Notes: generated from the letters alone by a model not told the origin. A DNA stretch of 64,000 nt from Mixta mediterraneensis (GCF_014946725.1 NZ_JACFXY010000003.1:350163-414162); one strand, 5' to 3'; positions 8,740 through 19,808 are shown, counted from the first letter of the stretch. Made by a program: numbers and translations.

Positions 8740-9693
8740 TTATTTCACGATGTTGGTGACGAGATACCCGGCATCGCCACCGACCACGGCGACTTTGTAG
8801 ATATCGGTATAACGGCAGTACTTCACCTTACCGCCGACGCCGTCATATTTATCCGCCACCGGCATCCCTTTACGGCGTAGGGTGTAGCCGAAGGACGGCT
8901 CGTTTTCGTCGGCGCTGTCGGTGCCTGGCTGCGGTTTGCCAACGTAATGCAGCATCAGGTTGTCACCCCAGATATCGGTCGGGACTTTGTCCTTGTTCTG
9001 CGCGTCTTTCATGGAGGCCATGGAGACCGGCTCGCCGATCGCCACATCTTCCAGCTGGAAAAGATCTTTCAGAATTTCGATGGTGATACGCTTGCGCTCG
9101 TTAGCACCAATCGCGGCCTGAATCGCCGGGTGGAACTTCAGCAGCGACATGACACTTGCCCCCATGGTCATCAGGTTCGGACGCAGGCCGGTGGCGTTAC
9201 GTACCGCCTCAATCCCGCCTTCAATGACGCCAATCGGGTCACCCTTACCACCGCCCCAGCGGTCAGCCGCAGCCAGCGCCTTGACGTTAGCCGCGCGATA
9301 GACGTTTTTGTCCTGGGCCAGACGGGCCGCATACAGTTCTCGCTTCAGGTTGACGCCGCTCGTCACACGGCGAATGGCTTTGGCCTCTTCGTTGAACATC
9401 GACTCTGCCTGCTCGCGATAGTCCACCGGCGCGGCCAGATCGTGCTCGTTGAGAACCAGGTCCAGCTTGCCGGTTTTCTCGCGCACCAGAACGTTACTGT
9501 CAGCCCCCACGGCACGCTCGGTGTCGTACTCCACAAAAGCGGATTTACCGAAGGTCGGCACGGTCACACCTTCCTTATCGGTAAGGACAATGGGGAAAAT
9601 GCGCTCACCGATGAACGCGGCATTTTTATAACCGCGAGCGATGCTGGTCAGCACCGGGTCAACGACGCGCTTACCCTTTAAATAGTCAGACAT
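8740..9693 (-). CDS. Major capsid protein
   Basis: 317 residues beginning MSDYLKGKRVVDPVLTSIAR. The family is the Mu-type/BcepMu-type major capsid, with the RIFPIVLTDKEGVTVPTFGK segment early and an HK97-fold-sized chain. It follows the protease/scaffold gene, the standard I/Z-then-capsid order. It probably assembles on the scaffold and is exposed to the protease. No damage. Confidence 0.88.
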   Translation of the reverse strand: MSDYLKGKRVVDPVLTSIARGYKNAAFIGERIFPIVLTDKEGVTVPTFGKSAFVEYDTERAVGADSNVLVREKTGKLDLVLNEHDLAAPVDYREQAESMFNEEAKAIRRVTSGVNLKRELYAARLAQDKNVYRAANVKALAAADRWGGGKGDPIGVIEGGIEAVRNATGLRPNLMTMGASVMSLLKFHPAIQAAIGANERKRITIEILKDLFQLEDVAIGEPVSMASMKDAQNKDKVPTDIWGDNLMLHYVGKPQPGTDSADENEPSFGYTLRRKGMPVADKYDGVGGKVKYCRYTDIYKVAVVGGDAGYLVTNIVK

Positions 9694-9706
9694 GTTCTCT
9701 CCTTAA

Positions 9707-10174
9707 TTACAGGCAGCGGGAGACAGCAGCGTCGTAGCTGATGCCTTCTTTTTTCGACAGTTCCAGCGCTTTCTGATGCAGCGCCAGACGTTCCGGGTCG
9801 GCTTCAGCGAACTCCGCTGACGTCGTTTTGATATCCGTGTTCACGCGGTCTTTGGTCGCATGCTCACTGAAATTCAGTACCGGATCAGTGCTGTCCAGCA
9901 GCGTCTTAAACGCCGTGGCCAGCGGGGTGCGGGTATCGCCTTCAGCAAACTCAACCGGCTTGTCACCTGCAGAGACCGCGTCCAGGATGGCCACGACTAC
10001 CGACTTCGCTTTGGGGGCCAGTCGGCCATCGCCAACCAGCTTCTCGGCAAAGGAGACGTTCTCCGCGTGCAGTTTGTCCTGCTTGCTCTTCGCTTCCTGT
10101 TCTGCCCGCTGGGTGGCTTCCGCTTTCAGACGTGTGTTTTCCGCCTGAAGCGCTTTGATTTCTTCTTCAGTCAT
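9707..10174 (-). CDS. Internal-start scaffold protein (Z-like), probable
   Basis: An in-frame ATG at 10174 begins MTEEEIKALQAENTRLKAEA, right where the coiled-coil scaffold part of the protease gene starts. The sequence upstream of this ATG (CAAGAGAACAGCACC) has only a weak ribosome site. Mu makes Z this way; here it is inferred from the position of the codon. Confidence 0.45.
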   Translation of the reverse strand: MTEEEIKALQAENTRLKAEATQRAEQEAKSKQDKLHAENVSFAEKLVGDGRLAPKAKSVVVAILDAVSAGDKPVEFAEGDTRTPLATAFKTLLDSTDPVLNFSEHATKDRVNTDIKTTSAEFAEADPERLALHQKALELSKKEGISYDAAVSRCL

Positions 10175-10804
10175 GGTGCTGTTCTCTTGTTGAGGGTTGG
10201 GATTGTGTTCACTGAAGTCCGGTTCAGACTTCCCGGTGTCGCGGTAAGCCTCTTCACGCAGGGAGTCAACCTGCCATGAAGGAAGCACCTTGTCGGTCTC
10301 GTCCAGCCCGAACTGAGCAATCAGAAAATCGCGCAGACGGCCCCATAAAGAGGCATTGGTGATATCACTCCAGTCGGCAAACTCCACGACGCCTTCTTCT
10401 TTCTCACCAAACGAGACCTGCTTCAGCCCCTTAATGGAAGGTGGCTGCGCGCCCAGAAAGCCGACATGACGCAGGTAAAGCGTGCCGGGCTTCGGGTTGT
10501 TCGGTGAGTCAGGGAGATAGAATGAGGCGGAGACCTTCTTGAAGCGTCCGTTGCCCACCAGTTCGGCAAACTGCGGATCGAGCTGGTCAGGCTCAGCGAG
10601 CAGATCGCCGCCGTTAAGCGACAGGGATTTCACCCAGCCCCACGCCGGATCTTCCGTTTTGGGGTGGCCAATAACGAGAGGCGCTTCATGGACGGACGGG
10701 TCATAGACTTTCACGCAGGCGGCAAGATCGCTTTGCGTGAACGGCAGTTTCGTGCCGTGCATATCGGTATGAGTACCGGCTTTAAAAATGTGAATGGCTG
10801 GCAT
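9707..10804 (-). CDS. Capsid protease with fused scaffold (Mu I/Z-like)
   Basis: The likely start is the ATG at 10804 (MPAIHIFKAGTHTDMHGTKL), giving 365 residues; an earlier in-frame ATG at 10852 adds 16. The N-terminal half resembles Mu gpI protease (HEAPLVIGHPKTEDPAWGWV, then SASFYLPDSPNNPKPGTLYL). The C-terminal half is Glu/Lys/Ala-rich coiled coil (EEEIKALQAENTRLKAEATQ) as in scaffolds. In Mu, scaffold Z is made from an internal start in the same frame; the matching ATG here is at 10174. The enzyme removes scaffold during head maturation. Confidence 0.85.
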   Translation of the reverse strand: MPAIHIFKAGTHTDMHGTKLPFTQSDLAACVKVYDPSVHEAPLVIGHPKTEDPAWGWVKSLSLNGGDLLAEPDQLDPQFAELVGNGRFKKVSASFYLPDSPNNPKPGTLYLRHVGFLGAQPPSIKGLKQVSFGEKEEGVVEFADWSDITNASLWGRLRDFLIAQFGLDETDKVLPSWQVDSLREEAYRDTGKSEPDFSEHNPNPQQENSTMTEEEIKALQAENTRLKAEATQRAEQEAKSKQDKLHAENVSFAEKLVGDGRLAPKAKSVVVAILDAVSAGDKPVEFAEGDTRTPLATAFKTLLDSTDPVLNFSEHATKDRVNTDIKTTSAEFAEADPERLALHQKALELSKKEGISYDAAVSRCL

Positions 10805-10938
10805 TTTGCTGTCCCGCGTTACGTTGTCGGGGACAGTCTGTGGAAAAAGCATCAGCAGCGCTTTTAATCTGCTTTAGAAAAAATCGGGGGTATCAGTACG
10901 GGGAATGTCATGCTGCAGGCGAATAGTGGTGCAAAGCG

Positions 10939-10974
10939 GGGGCTGTAAAGCCTTTATAAAGGTAATACAGCCCC
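10939..10974. other. Long nested palindrome between head genes
   Basis: Arms GGGGCTGTA and TACAGCCCC enclose a second perfect palindrome CCTTTATAAAGG (10951-10962). There is no U-run on either side, so it is not a standard terminator. It sits in the 215-bp gap between the gpG-like gene and the protease gene, where little else is seen; it could be an RNA-processing or attenuation element. Confidence 0.55.
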
Positions 10975-11019
10975 TCAGCGGCTGGCAATGATTAAATCAC
11001 CCGCCTGTAGAGACAAAAC

Positions 11020-11478
11020 TCAGCGACGGGCCGCTGCTTCAAGATGGCGGACAATCGTATCGAGGATGGGGACAACCACTTCAGGCTGCAGTTCACCGTC
11101 CCCCGTCAGCGGCAGGAACGGACGGGCAGGAAGTTCAACGGACTCATTACGTCCCGTTTTACCACCGAACTGGTGAATCGGCCCATAAACGACATTAGTG
11201 CCAACCTCTGCCTGCCGGTCGTCATGGTCGGTTGATACCGACCCCATCAGACGCCCGGTATCCTGCAGCGTTTGCCCGTCGCGCTCCTGCGCTGCCAGTG
11301 AGGGAGTCCACCCCGGACGCCCCTCATCGAGAAAGTTAAACTGCGTTTCCGCCAGCAGGGTTCCGGCGATTTTGCGCATCGCGGGTTCCAGGTCTGTGGC
11401 TGCAAGGTCCAGCGCACGAAGGCTCCGGCGCAGGGATTCATCGTTAATGGTGACATTGACCAGGTTATCGGAAGCCAT
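11020..11478 (-). CDS. Phage virion morphogenesis protein (Mu gpG family)
   Basis: Starts at the ATG at 11478 (MASDNLVNVTINDESLRRSL), 152 residues. The pattern LAETQFNFLDEGRPGWTPS followed by GRLMGSV and YGPIHQFGG is diagnostic of the phage virion morphogenesis family (Mu gpG / HK97 gp10-like tail completion). It helps finish tails or the head-tail joint. It follows the gpF-like gene by 2 nt. A longer upstream reading frame belongs to the wrong frame of the F gene. Confidence 0.88.
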   Translation of the reverse strand: MASDNLVNVTINDESLRRSLRALDLAATDLEPAMRKIAGTLLAETQFNFLDEGRPGWTPSLAAQERDGQTLQDTGRLMGSVSTDHDDRQAEVGTNVVYGPIHQFGGKTGRNESVELPARPFLPLTGDGELQPEVVVPILDTIVRHLEAAARR

Positions 11479-11480
11479 CG

Positions 11481-12302
11481 TTATCCTCTCAGTTCCTGCT
11501 GTGCCAGCGGTTGAAGCGTACCCTGATAGCGGGCAAGGTCGGGACGGTATGCAGCCCCCGGCGCATAAGACCAGCCGACGTCGGTGGCCACCTTCGTGGT
11601 GCCGGTATTGAAGGTGGCGACGTTCTGCATCTCGCCTGTTTTCTCTGAAACCAGCTTCAGCTCCCATCCCATGGCTGAGCCAGAACCTGACACCTTCAGG
11701 CCACGGGCACGCACATCCGCCGCGCTCAGGGCAATCACACCACAGCGGCAGCGCCAGCCGTTCGGTGGGTAGAACGCCTGCCAGAACGGGTCATCATAGC
11801 GCAGTACCAGACCATGCAGCGCCAGATGGCTCTTGCGGGTATGGCTGTCGTTGATGCCGGTATACATCCAGTACGGCCTGTCGTCGACGTTCTCCATCTG
11901 CTCAGCCCAGCGACCGGCGCTGTAGAGTACGGACATATTGGTGCGAAAGATGGTGTCGAGCCGCCACGAGCTGCCCTGCTGGATGGTGACCGGCTCGCCC
12001 GTTACCGGGTCGGTGGTGTCACGTGGCCCCCACCATCCCTTACGCTGCAGCTCCGGCTCCAGCTCCTGCCGGAACCAGCGGCCTGTTTTTCCTTCATCGA
12101 CAGCCTGCTGCAGTGCCCCGCGAATATCTTCCAGGATATCAAGGCGGGTCACTTTGGCGACGGTAAAGGCGCGGGCATGGGCATCCTGCCACATCTCCTC
12201 CCAGTCCCACGTGAAGCTATACCCTTTGGACTTCAGGTAACTGATAGCCCGTTTGGGGGGCAACGTCATGCAGTACGCCAGTTCAGCCGTTGTCACGCTC
12301 AT
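11481..12302 (-). CDS. Phage head morphogenesis protein (Mu gpF / SPP1 gp7 family)
   Basis: Start chosen at the ATG at 12302 (MSVTTAELAYCMTLPPKRAI), 273 residues, overlapping the portal gene end by 20 nt. The C-terminal part has the family signature: YWMYTGINDSHTRKSHLALH, then NGWRCRCGV, a Cys/His-containing segment. These minor head proteins enter procapsids with the portal. No damage. Confidence 0.88.
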   Translation of the reverse strand: MSVTTAELAYCMTLPPKRAISYLKSKGYSFTWDWEEMWQDAHARAFTVAKVTRLDILEDIRGALQQAVDEGKTGRWFRQELEPELQRKGWWGPRDTTDPVTGEPVTIQQGSSWRLDTIFRTNMSVLYSAGRWAEQMENVDDRPYWMYTGINDSHTRKSHLALHGLVLRYDDPFWQAFYPPNGWRCRCGVIALSAADVRARGLKVSGSGSAMGWELKLVSEKTGEMQNVATFNTGTTKVATDVGWSYAPGAAYRPDLARYQGTLQPLAQQELRG

Positions 12303-13779
12303 GCAGACGCCCCCAGACAGTTGCAACAAACATAATCCGTGCCAGCCGTTCCTGCAGGTCTTCAGCGTTCATCTGAGGGTACAGCTCGGCCAGTTCGCCC
12401 AGCAGCTCAGAAGGGTTGACGCCATCTTCAACCCGCTTAAACAGAGGAGCCAGTACGGGTTCCAGCGTGCCATTTAACGCGCCTCCGTTCATCAGAATAT
12501 CCAGCGCGTCGTCCAGGGCCTGCTGTGCCTGAATATCGGCATCAATGGCCTCGGCAAATGACAGCGGCAGCATGTTCTTCTGGCGTTCTGACGGTGGTGC
12601 CTCGTCAATATCGCCGTCCTGCAGCTGGTACTCACGCTTAAAGTATTGCGGGGTGAAGACCACACCGGCGCGGCTGAGTTTCTCGTCGCGGGTTGCCTGG
12701 GTATCGTCGACCGTTCCCTGTTCCCACATCTTCCAGACGGGGCTGGCCACATCGCCAAAGTTCATTGATACCGCCATCCTGATGGCCTGATTCACCGCGC
12801 TTTCCACGATATCAGCGTCAGCGTCACGGATATCATCGGTAACCTCCAGTCCGACCTGCGCGGAGGCGCGGTTACTGTTGGCCTCGGTGGTCTGGTTCTG
12901 CCCCAGCAGGGCGATGGAGATTTCACTGCGGGCAAGCGTTATCAGGTTCTGATAAATATCGCTGCTGTCGGCCTTGCCTGCGGCCTCCTTAATTTCAATG
13001 GAGGAATCGTCAGGGATAGCGGCCACCGCGTCTTCCACCATTGCCTCCATGGAATCCAGCAGCAGGTCAATCTCGCCCTGGGCCGTCCCGCGCGGATGCT
13101 TGCCGATGACCCACGGTGAGCCGTACTTCTCGGCAAAACGCACCCAGAATTTCATGCCGCCTTTTTTGAAGGTCACGGGCCAGAAGCACATCGACAAATC
13201 AGGGAAGCCATACGGGTTGTCGTAGGTCGCATCCTGACGCGGTACCACGAACTTGTTCAGCGGTACCGGCTCGCCTTCCAGCCCGGCGTCCTTGGCGCGA
13301 AAGCGCAGCAGGTTGTCATTATCGAACTGGAACCACTCTGGCGGCTTGCCCACAATATCGGCAATGGCCCAGGATTTAACAGAACGCCCCCACATGACCT
13401 CACAGGGCTGATACCCGTAGAGAACGGCGTCGGTCATCTCGCCGATGATGCGGGACAAATCCAGATCATCGAGCATATCCCGGATGAAGCTGAATACCCG
13501 CGCCGGGGCATGACCGCGCTCAAGACCACGCACCAGCGACTTGACCGCCGCCTTACGCCTGCGGATGCAGCCGCCGACCAGCGGGTCGGTACGCAGCTCG
13601 CGATAGATGCGGATATCCCGGCCCTGAGATTTCAGAATGGGGTCAGGGTTAGGCAGGTACATCCCCAGCCCGAAGAAGTCGATGGAGCGGCTGCGCGAGG
13701 CGATCTGCTCCGTCAGCGTTTTATTGGGTTCGGCAAATTTGACGAACTCACTGGGTGAAACCCAGAGTCCACGGGCCAT
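12283..13779 (-). CDS. Portal protein (DUF935, Mu gp29 family)
   Basis: 498 residues. DUF935 features: MARGLWVSPSEFVKFAEPNK at the start, IRRRKAAVKSLVRGLERGHA, then the central LYGYQPCEVMWGRSVKSWAI and the QNQTTEANSNRASAQVGLEV region. It forms the dodecameric portal ring through which DNA is packaged. The start overlaps the terminase stop by 1 nt. Confidence 0.92.
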   Translation of the reverse strand: MARGLWVSPSEFVKFAEPNKTLTEQIASRSRSIDFFGLGMYLPNPDPILKSQGRDIRIYRELRTDPLVGGCIRRRKAAVKSLVRGLERGHAPARVFSFIRDMLDDLDLSRIIGEMTDAVLYGYQPCEVMWGRSVKSWAIADIVGKPPEWFQFDNDNLLRFRAKDAGLEGEPVPLNKFVVPRQDATYDNPYGFPDLSMCFWPVTFKKGGMKFWVRFAEKYGSPWVIGKHPRGTAQGEIDLLLDSMEAMVEDAVAAIPDDSSIEIKEAAGKADSSDIYQNLITLARSEISIALLGQNQTTEANSNRASAQVGLEVTDDIRDADADIVESAVNQAIRMAVSMNFGDVASPVWKMWEQGTVDDTQATRDEKLSRAGVVFTPQYFKREYQLQDGDIDEAPPSERQKNMLPLSFAEAIDADIQAQQALDDALDILMNGGALNGTLEPVLAPLFKRVEDGVNPSELLGELAELYPQMNAEDLQERLARIMFVATVWGRLHERDNG

Positions 13780-15302
13780 CAGTAATCCTCCAGCATACGG
13801 GCCGCCTGACGACGACGGCGTGAGCTTGCCTTCACCGGCCCTTTGTTAATTTCACGGCTGGCGAAGTACGCCAGCGTCAGCGCGATGGCTGAATCCCCGT
13901 GACGTTTGCCACTGTCAGACTTCGCTTTTGAGCGCTGTTCCGGCACGCGGGGAACGCCGTTTACCACCTGAACGGCCCGCAGATCATCCAGCGTGTCTTC
14001 ATCCTTCGGTAAATCCACCAGGTTGCCATCTTCCAGCGCAGCCTTGACCGGCGGCATATGCTCGCGATACCAGTTTTCAGTTGGCATCACCTGCTTAACC
14101 CGGCTGGAGCCGTAGCGCTGCATGGCGTATTCGGCGAGGTAAGAGCCGTTACCACGGGCATCAAGCGCCGCGCCCATCAGGTTTGGCAGGCCATCCATCA
14201 GGTACCAGGCGATTTGCTCCTGCTGTTTGAACGGCACGTTACGCAGCTCCAGCACGAACGGCACGCGGCGAACCAGGTTCTTCTCCTGCAGCAGGGGATA
14301 GTCCACCGACAGGTCACCGCTGCGGCCAAAGTCGCGCCCCAGGAAAGAACGTGCGTCAGCAGGCAGCGCCTCCAGCAACGGTTTCAGATGTGTATCAAGC
14401 CACTCCTGCGTCTCGCTCCAGCGGACATCATCGGGCTTCAGCTCGTAACCCTCCGGGCAGGTCAGGCGCAACACCGGCGTGCCAGCCGACATACGGGACT
14501 CAATCAGGGCGCGGGACAGCCAGGCTCCGCCACCGTTGGCCGGAACACAGTCAAGCTCCTCCGATGCACCGGCACCGTAGAATTTGTATACCGATGCCAT
14601 CCACGCCTGCTCGGACGCTTCCGACCATTCTTTCCCGGTACGCAGGCAGACGCGGTGGAACAGTCCCTCGGACACAGCCTCCTGAAAAGTAATGCGATGT
14701 ACGCTGCCCCCCTGACGCCCGGCCCGGATATCACCGATAAGCGTATTGAACGGGTTATCGTCACCGTCATGGGTGGAAATAACGCGCACTTTACCGCCCC
14801 AGATAAGCATCGCCAGCGCCGCCTTCAGCAGTTCGTCCAGTTGCTCATGGAACGCCGCTTCGTCGATAACGATGATGCCCTGACGGCCACGCAGGTTAGA
14901 CGGGCGACTTGAGAGCGCGACAACGCGGAAGCCGGAGTCAGGGAATTTGATGGTGTAGGTCTTGATGTGCTTGTCGTCTTCGTCCTCCTCCCAGAAACCC
15001 TCTTCGATTTCACTGGCGGCATAGTTGAATGCCCGCGCCCACATCGCACACGCCTGGATATATTCGACGGTCATGTCCTGGTTATAGGCGATGTAATACA
15101 CGTTCATCCCGCCCGCAGGCGCTGAAGAGGCAGCGGTCAGCACATCATCGGACGCCTCAGCCCAGGTGATACCGGTACGGCGGCTCTTCTCAATCACCTT
15201 AAGCGGAGACGTGTCAGCCACCCAGCGCTGCTGGTAGGGCATCAGAACGGCGGGGATATCCAGCGCCGAGGTATCAGGCAAAACGGGAGCAAGCTGGCTC
15301 AT
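13779..15302 (-). CDS. Terminase large subunit (Mu gp28-like)
   Basis: 507 residues. A Walker A-like EKSRRTGIT is at about 38-46 and a Walker B IIVIDEAA at 143-150. The C-terminal nuclease part has FLGRDFGRSGDLS and a late HGDSAIALTLAY segment. It pumps phage DNA into heads and, for transposable phages, cuts it by headful from integrated copies. Overlaps the small-terminase-like gene by 4 nt. Intact. Confidence 0.93.
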   Translation of the reverse strand: MSQLAPVLPDTSALDIPAVLMPYQQRWVADTSPLKVIEKSRRTGITWAEASDDVLTAASSAPAGGMNVYYIAYNQDMTVEYIQACAMWARAFNYAASEIEEGFWEEDEDDKHIKTYTIKFPDSGFRVVALSSRPSNLRGRQGIIVIDEAAFHEQLDELLKAALAMLIWGGKVRVISTHDGDDNPFNTLIGDIRAGRQGGSVHRITFQEAVSEGLFHRVCLRTGKEWSEASEQAWMASVYKFYGAGASEELDCVPANGGGAWLSRALIESRMSAGTPVLRLTCPEGYELKPDDVRWSETQEWLDTHLKPLLEALPADARSFLGRDFGRSGDLSVDYPLLQEKNLVRRVPFVLELRNVPFKQQEQIAWYLMDGLPNLMGAALDARGNGSYLAEYAMQRYGSSRVKQVMPTENWYREHMPPVKAALEDGNLVDLPKDEDTLDDLRAVQVVNGVPRVPEQRSKAKSDSGKRHGDSAIALTLAYFASREINKGPVKASSRRRRQAARMLEDY

Positions 15303-15847
15303 GTGGCAACCCCCAGAATTTCACGGCGCAGCGCCTGTACTGCATCGGTTGACAGTCCACCCTTACGGGCAATTTTCTCGGCGTTGCTGACCGCCTGCTG
15401 CGCTCTGGCCCGGACTTCGGACTGGAACTTCTTGAGGTTGACGGACGCGCGGGACAGCGTGGCCACGTTCTTCGCCACCTTCGACAGCAGCGCCACCCGC
15501 TCTTTAGGGTCGACTTCGCCTTCTTCCGTCTCCTGCAGCTGGACAATACTCTCGAACAGCTCAGTCTGAATCAGGGCGATCACCGCCTCCGAACGCGCAT
15601 CCTGATCGTCAGCCGCGCCCTCGGTCAGCATGCGTGCCGCTTCGGTGGCCGCACGGATAGCGCCATAGCGGCGCTCAATCTTCTGGCCATAGCGATGGAT
15701 AGCTGATTTGCTGATGACGTAACCCTGCTCACGCAGCAGGGACTCCAGCTCGTTATACCCGCTGAAGCCGGATTCAGTCAGCGCCCGCTCAAGCCAGCGA
15801 CGCACGTCTTCCGGCAGCTTTTCTATCGTGCTGCGTCTGGCCATCAT
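15299..15847 (-). CDS. DUF3486 protein (Mu gp27-like, probable terminase small subunit)
   Basis: 182 residues. The first part is the DUF3486 helix-turn-helix-like region (RRSTIEKLPEDVRRWLERAL, then YVISKSAIHRYGQKIERRYG), followed by long helices (LLSKVAKNVATLSRASVNLK). In Mu-like phages this gene precedes the large terminase and is thought to recognise DNA for packaging. Either of two adjacent ATGs could start it. Confidence 0.82.
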   Translation of the reverse strand: MMARRSTIEKLPEDVRRWLERALTESGFSGYNELESLLREQGYVISKSAIHRYGQKIERRYGAIRAATEAARMLTEGAADDQDARSEAVIALIQTELFESIVQLQETEEGEVDPKERVALLSKVAKNVATLSRASVNLKKFQSEVRARAQQAVSNAEKIARKGGLSTDAVQALRREILGVAT

Positions 15848-16155
15848 TCACTCCAGTACTTTTCCGGGCGGGCGATACCGGGGCCGCATTCCACGGTGTA
15901 TTCCACCAGGTCAACGCCGAGGCGGGTCAGGTCGGCAAACCAGTCGCCGGAGGGTTTTTTCTCCAGATCAACCATCTTGCGGTCAGCCAGATAATCCAGC
16001 TCACGGCGCAGCTCCAGCGGCGTGGTGTCCTGGTAGATGGCGCGGGACACGTCCAGCAGCAGCGTCTCGCTGGCGGTGTACGGGCGGGTTTTGTTCAGAG
16101 CAACCAGCAGACTCCAGCGCAGGGATTCCCGGCGCACGCGGGCGATATCAACCAT
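15844..16155 (-). CDS. Mu gp26-like hypothetical protein
   Basis: 103 residues from the ATG at 16155 (MVDIARVRRESLRWSLLVAL). It has the RPYTASETLLLDVSRAIYQD and LRRELDYLADRKMVDLEK segments that look like a winged-helix, as in the Mu gp26 slot. Overlaps the DUF2730 gene by 8 nt and DUF3486 by 4 nt. The role is unproven. Confidence 0.7.
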   Translation of the reverse strand: MVDIARVRRESLRWSLLVALNKTRPYTASETLLLDVSRAIYQDTTPLELRRELDYLADRKMVDLEKKPSGDWFADLTRLGVDLVEYTVECGPGIARPEKYWSE

Positions 16156-16480
16156 GGTGACCTCCTGTATGACGGTACTGCTGTACCACTTCCAGTTTGT
16201 TGTAGAGTGCGTCCAGCTTGGCCTCGATGACCGTCTGGCCACGGATATAATCCTCGCGGCGGACGTAGTTCAGCGGTAAATCCGCCTTAAACCGCATAAA
16301 TTCTTTTTCCAGCTCGCCCCAGTTGGAGGCGGACTGTTGCAGCGACTGCTCAAGGGAGGCGAACCGCGCCGCCTGACGCTCCTCCGCTTTACTGAACAGC
16401 CACTTGGCCATACCGCCGACAAAGCTCATGAAGGTGATGAGAAAGCCCACCACCGTCCAGAATTCAACCTGCAACGTCAT
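16148..16480 (-). CDS. DUF2730 family phage protein (Mu gp25-like)
   Basis: 110 residues from the ATG at 16480 (MTLQVEFWTVVGFLITFMSF). One N-terminal membrane helix is followed by a long coiled coil (FASLEQSLQQSASNWGELEK), matching DUF2730. Its ATG overlaps the true TGA of the Rz gene (ATGA at 16477-16480), which shows where the lysis cassette ended before the IS insertion. May belong to lysis or membrane functions. Confidence 0.75.
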   Translation of the reverse strand: MTLQVEFWTVVGFLITFMSFVGGMAKWLFSKAEERQAARFASLEQSLQQSASNWGELEKEFMRFKADLPLNYVRREDYIRGQTVIEAKLDALYNKLEVVQQYRHTGGHHG

Positions 16481-16647
16481 TTCTGTAATCCTTCCCGTTC
16501 GTCCAGCAGTTGGTTTATCTGGCTGCGCCAGATGCGGCACTGCTTCGCGTTGTCGATGATGTTGTCGCTACCGATGTAAAACTGGCCCACCTGCCGATGT
16601 AAATCTGACCCACCTAGGGTAAAAATGGCAGTTTTAAGGCACTGCCA

Positions 16648-18461
<1,814 letters not shown>

Positions 18462-18508
18462 TTCAAAGGGGGTGGGTCAGTTTTACTTTGGCAGGGTGGG
18501 TCAGAATT

Positions 18509-18748
18509 CGATCGGTATTGACATGATGTTGGCGAGGACGTCACGCTGGGTGACGCCTGAGTCGCGTAGCCAGGCGTCAGCGGCTTCAGGTTGCCCGGAC
18601 GCTGCGCGAGTGCCGGTGCCAGCGGCGGCAGTTGTGTCTGAATGACCGGTGCCGACGGATGCGTTGTCATATCCGAGCGCGGCGTTGTACTGGCGTACGA
18701 AACCGCGAGTAAACACGCACTCAATGGGATGGCTCTTACCTTTTTCAT
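18509..18748 (-). pseudogene. Embedded outer-membrane spanin (Rz1-like), truncated by IS21
   Basis: An alternative-frame ORF inside Rz starts at 18748 (MKKVRAIPLSACLLAVSYAS) and is proline-rich afterwards (PSAPVIQTQLPPLAPALAQR), the look of Rz1 lipoproteins. Without the IS it would end near 16515. A short signal is present, but the expected lipobox Cys before AST appears as Tyr (VSYAST); a TGC-to-TAC change here would be silent in the Rz frame. Another possible Cys lies earlier (LSAC). The IS removes its tail. Confidence 0.5.
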
Positions 18749-19077
18749 CAATCCAGCGCTGTGTGACATCGTTAATTTGCCCCTGTAGTTGTTTGTTATG
18801 GCTCTCTAGCTGAGCAATCTGCTCAAGGTAACTGGCTTCGGCCTGATGCCCGGCGGCAACCTGCTCGTGATACCGTTTTGCCCAGGCCCGCAGCGCTGCG
18901 TTCTCAAGCGTCGTTTGTTCGGTTTTATAGGTATCAAACGCTGACTGCAGCCGACTGAGCGCTGCGTCACCGTCACGTTTTGCGTCCTCAGAACCGTCGT
19001 GATAGCCCCAGCGGTTCAGTCCATAAAGAGCAGCCACCAGAACAAGCGCCAGCACCATGCCGCGCCACGGCAATCTT

Positions 19078-19806
19078 TTAACCAGGTTCCACACAGCTGC
19101 TGCCTCCCCATGTGAGATAGCGCGGAGCCAGCTCCCGCAGGATACGCTGCGGGTAGTGGCGGTTCTCCCGCCAGTTGGCGGCGCTACGTCCGGCATTCAC
19201 CGTCTCGACATGACCAAACCAGCGGGTGCTGTCCAGCCCCTGCTGCGAGGCCAGCCGCTTGTCCCGCTGTACCTAGCCCAGACCGCCGTTATAGCCCGAC
19301 AGCGTCATGGCCATACGTTCGCAGCCGTTGGCGGCGCTGACACGCTGCCACAGCCAGCGGTCATAGCTGACCAGCGCCCGGATGGCCCACGCCGGATTAA
19401 ACGGCTCGCGGCTGTTCAGCCCCGGCATCAGCTGGCTTATCCAGTCAGCGGTGGCGGGCATAAACTGCGCCAGCCCCTGAGCGCCAACCGGCGAGACCGC
19501 ATCAGGTCGCCAGCCGCTTTCCTGATGCAGCTGTGCGGCGAAGTCAGCCACCGGCGCAGACAGTCCCCATTCAAGCCGGGCATTACGGATCACATCGTCG
19601 CGATACTGCAGCGCGGCCTGCGGTGGTTGGGCTGCGCGGGCCTGACTGAAGAAGCCGCCACACCAGAGCAGCCAGGCAATAACCAGGTTGCCAGCGAGCT
19701 GCCACCAGAAGCTGTATTTATCGTTGCGTGGCTCGCCATGCTTAATGGCGGTTACGCCCAGACCAAAGGCAAGCAGGATGATGAGGGTGATTTGAGGCCA
19801 GTTCAT
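19078..19806 (-). pseudogene. Phage lytic transglycosylase (SLT), amber stop at 19273-19275
   Basis: Starts MNWPQITLIILLAFGLGVTA with two N-terminal hydrophobic segments, then an SLT domain with the catalytic Glu in AAQLHQESGWRP (Glu96) and the GAQGLAQFMPAT motif. The frame stops at TAG after SGYNGGLG (codon 178). Read through, it continues VQRDKRLASQQGLDSTRWFG to a stop at 19078, giving 242 residues. Related enzymes have GWVQRD, so TGG to TAG is likely. The enzyme would cut cell-wall glycan for lysis; the catalytic Glu remains, but part of the substrate groove is lost. Confidence 0.8.
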
Positions 19807-19808
19807 GA

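Noticed and set aside
8947..9681. 244-codon open frame opposite the capsid gene
   Set aside because: Antisense shadow; the capsid frame is well supported.
14058..14912. 284-codon open frame opposite the large terminase gene
   Set aside because: It is antisense to a clear terminase with Walker motifs; composition is that of a G+C-rich shadow frame.
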